Origin: Sphingomonas sp. A2-49 | Lineage (GTDB): Bacteria; Pseudomonadota; Alphaproteobacteria; Sphingomonadales; Sphingomonadaceae | Reading direction: 5' to 3' | NCBI RefSeq assembly: GCF_025548555.1 | Contig: NZ_JAJLPA010000001.1 | Span: 744,001-808,000 of the forward strand | Length of the DNA stretch: 64,000 nucleotides | Shown: piece by piece, positions 62,790-64,000 of the stretch | Layout of the letters: every line of letters begins with the position of its first letter | Position numbering within the stretch: the stretch's first letter is position 1 | Made by a program: the position numbers and the translations under genes | The notes under the pieces: generated by a model | What the model was told of the DNA's origin: nothing | Databases searched by the model: none | The model's input: only the letters and a program-made list of their open reading frames with translations

Positions 62790-63536
62790 ATGACCGACAC
62801 CGCCCCCACCGGAACCGTCTCCTTCGGCTATGAAGACGTCGCGCCCGAGGAAAAGACCGCCCGCGTCGGCGGCGTGTTCTCCAGCGTCGCCAAAAACTAC
62901 GACCTGATGAACGACGCCATGTCGGGCGGCATGCACCGGTTGTGGAAGGACCGCTTCGTCCGCCGCGTCCAGCCGCAGGAGGGGCAGCAGATCCTCGACA
63001 TGGCCGGCGGCACTGGCGACATCGCCTTTCGCCTCGCCGCGGCGGGTGCATCGGTGACGGTCGCCGACATCAACCCGCAGATGCTCGAAGTGGGCATGGA
63101 ACGCGCCGCGAAGCGCGGCATCGACGGACTGGTCTGGACCGAGGCGAACGCCGAGACGCTGACCTTTCCCGACCGGTTCTTCGACGCCTATACGATCGCC
63201 TTCGGCATCCGCAACGTCACCGACATTCCGAAGGCGCTGCGCGAGGCGCATCGCGTGCTGCGCCGCGGCGGGCGCTTCTACTGCCTCGAATTCTCGACCA
63301 CGGCCTGGCCGGGGTTCAAGGAGGTGTACGACGGCTATTCGCACCGGCTGGTGCCGAAGCTCGGGCAATTGCTGGCGCAGGATGCCGACAGCTATCGCTA
63401 TCTGATCGAATCGATCCGCCGCTTCCCCGACATGCCGACGTTCAAGGGGATGATCGCGGACGCGGGCTTCGTGCGGACGAAGGCGGAGCCGATCCTGGGC
63501 GGGTTGGTCGCGATCCACTCGGGGTGGAAGATTTGA
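62790..63536 (+). CDS. ubiE: Ubiquinone/menaquinone biosynthesis C-methyltransferase UbiE
   Basis: A 248-residue SAM-dependent methyltransferase of quinone synthesis. It shows K-N-Y-D-L-M-N-D-A-M-S-G-G, D-M-A-G-G-T-G-D-I-A for SAM binding, and F-G-I-R-N-V-T-D. It is divergent from mutM and followed by ubiB. Confidence 0.96.
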   Translation: MTDTAPTGTVSFGYEDVAPEEKTARVGGVFSSVAKNYDLMNDAMSGGMHRLWKDRFVRRVQPQEGQQILDMAGGTGDIAFRLAAAGASVTVADINPQMLEVGMERAAKRGIDGLVWTEANAETLTFPDRFFDAYTIAFGIRNVTDIPKALREAHRVLRRGGRFYCLEFSTTAWPGFKEVYDGYSHRLVPKLGQLLAQDADSYRYLIESIRRFPDMPTFKGMIADAGFVRTKAEPILGGLVAIHSGWKI

Positions 63537-63617
63537 CCGAGGCCATGGGCACGCCCCTCATTGTCAGAGGGGTTGGGGGCTGCCTCTCCGGACCCCGGGT
63601 CCGTATCCTCCACCCCA

Positions 63618-63647
63618 CCCCATCCTCCGAAGAGGAGGGGCTTTTTT
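63618..63647 (+). terminator. Hairpin with T run between ubiE and ubiB
   Basis: CCCC-A-TCCTC pairs with GAGGAGGGG, nine base pairs with one bulged A and a CGAA loop, followed by C and six T. It looks like a rho-independent terminator. It ends two bases before the ubiB GTG, and its 3' arm (GAGGAGG) is also the only ribosome-binding site for ubiB. Confidence 0.7.
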
Positions 63648-63648
63648 C

Positions 63649-64000
63649 GTGACCGCGTCCGTCGTCCATGTCTGGCGTCTGCTGAAATGGGGGCGCATCC
63701 TCGCCCGCCACGGCGCGCTGACGGGAATCGAGCGGGATCCCAACACGCCCGCGCCCGTCCGCCGGCTCGCACGGATCGCGCGGATCGGCGCGCGCGTGCC
63801 CAAGGTGCCGCGCTACGCCGATGCGTTCCAGGCGATCGGCCCCGCCGCGATCAAGCTCGGCCAGACGCTCGCCACCCGTCCCGACCTGGTCGGCGAGGCC
63901 GCGACGCAGGATTTGCTGCGCTTGCAGGACCAGTTGCCGCCCGTCCCCTATGCGACGATCGCCGCGGCGATGGAGCAAAGCTTCGGCCGGCCGCCATCCG
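63649..64000 (+). CDS. ubiB: ABC1/ADCK-family kinase-like protein UbiB, 3' end outside the window
   Basis: The first 117 residues of the UbiB atypical kinase-like protein, needed for ubiquinone synthesis. It contains G-P-A-A-I-K-L-G-Q-T-L-A-T-R-P-D-L, the diagnostic K-x-G-Q motif of this family. GTG at 63649 has GAGGAGG eight bases upstream. The kinase-like domain and C-terminal membrane helices are beyond the window. Confidence 0.92.
   Translation, partial: MTASVVHVWRLLKWGRILARHGALTGIERDPNTPAPVRRLARIARIGARVPKVPRYADAFQAIGPAAIKLGQTLATRPDLVGEAATQDLLRLQDQLPPVPYATIAAAMEQSFGRPPS

Overview
The window looks like chromosome from a high-GC alphaproteobacterium of the Sphingomonas type. The evidence is the order dnaA / rpsT / mutM / ubiE / ubiB at the right end, an rpmH-rnpA-yidD-yidC-engB block, a fused-overlap style of gene packing with many GTG and TTG starts, and the families present (OhrR/Ohr, MASE1 kinase, NodT-type lipoprotein, Tim44-like protein). 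Species is not determinable from the sequence alone.

Layout. (1) 1-8.3 kb: a CoA-transferase end, then a compact leftward operon for a branched-chain 2-oxoacid dehydrogenase complex (E1 alpha, E1 beta, E2, E3) plus a hotdog thioesterase, and a divergent pair of a quinone-oxidoreductase-like protein and a CDF-like membrane protein. (2) 8.3-38.0 kb: an accessory region. It holds a GAF/PAS hybrid histidine kinase, an IS630 element, a complete IS21 element that has truncated an aminoglycoside 3-N-acetyltransferase gene, MarR and AraC regulators, a serine hydrolase, an S41 peptidase with a premature stop, two Ohr/OhrR peroxide-defence modules in opposite orientation, a dihydrolipoyl-dehydrogenase-like reductase, a GST, an EmrAB/NodT-type efflux operon with its TetR regulator, an NDH-2-like enzyme, and two tyrosine recombinases. 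It ends at a 48-nt fragment of a tRNA-Lys gene, which reads as an attachment site. (3) 38.0-45.7 kb: an acyltransferase, a MASE1 histidine kinase with a FixJ-type regulator, a PLP-dependent cysteine-synthase-like enzyme coupled to an M3 oligopeptidase, and tRNA-Leu(CAA). (4) 45.7-64 kb: core housekeeping. ComM-like ATPase, rpmH-rnpA-yidD-yidC-engB, GST, dapE, Smr protein, MltA, Tim44-like, secB, murJ, trpS, a block of ~226-bp tandem repeats, dnaA, rpsT, mutM, ubiE and the start of ubiB.

How parts work together. The accessory region is rich in thiol and electrophile chemistry: organic hydroperoxide reductases with their Cys-based repressors, a C-x4-C flavin disulfide reductase, a GST and a drug efflux pump. 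The ohr-ohrR-reductase arrangement at 22.8-25.2 kb is the most suggestive new idea here, because Ohr enzymes are known to be recycled through dihydrolipoamide and lipoamide dehydrogenase. Several genes show recent damage or drift (aac(3), S41 peptidase, first ohrR, an SDR remnant, CDF metal site), as expected of a mobile region under weak selection. In the core, the rpmH/rnpA junction lacks a normal rnpA start codon and the ubiB ribosome-binding site sits inside a terminator-like hairpin.
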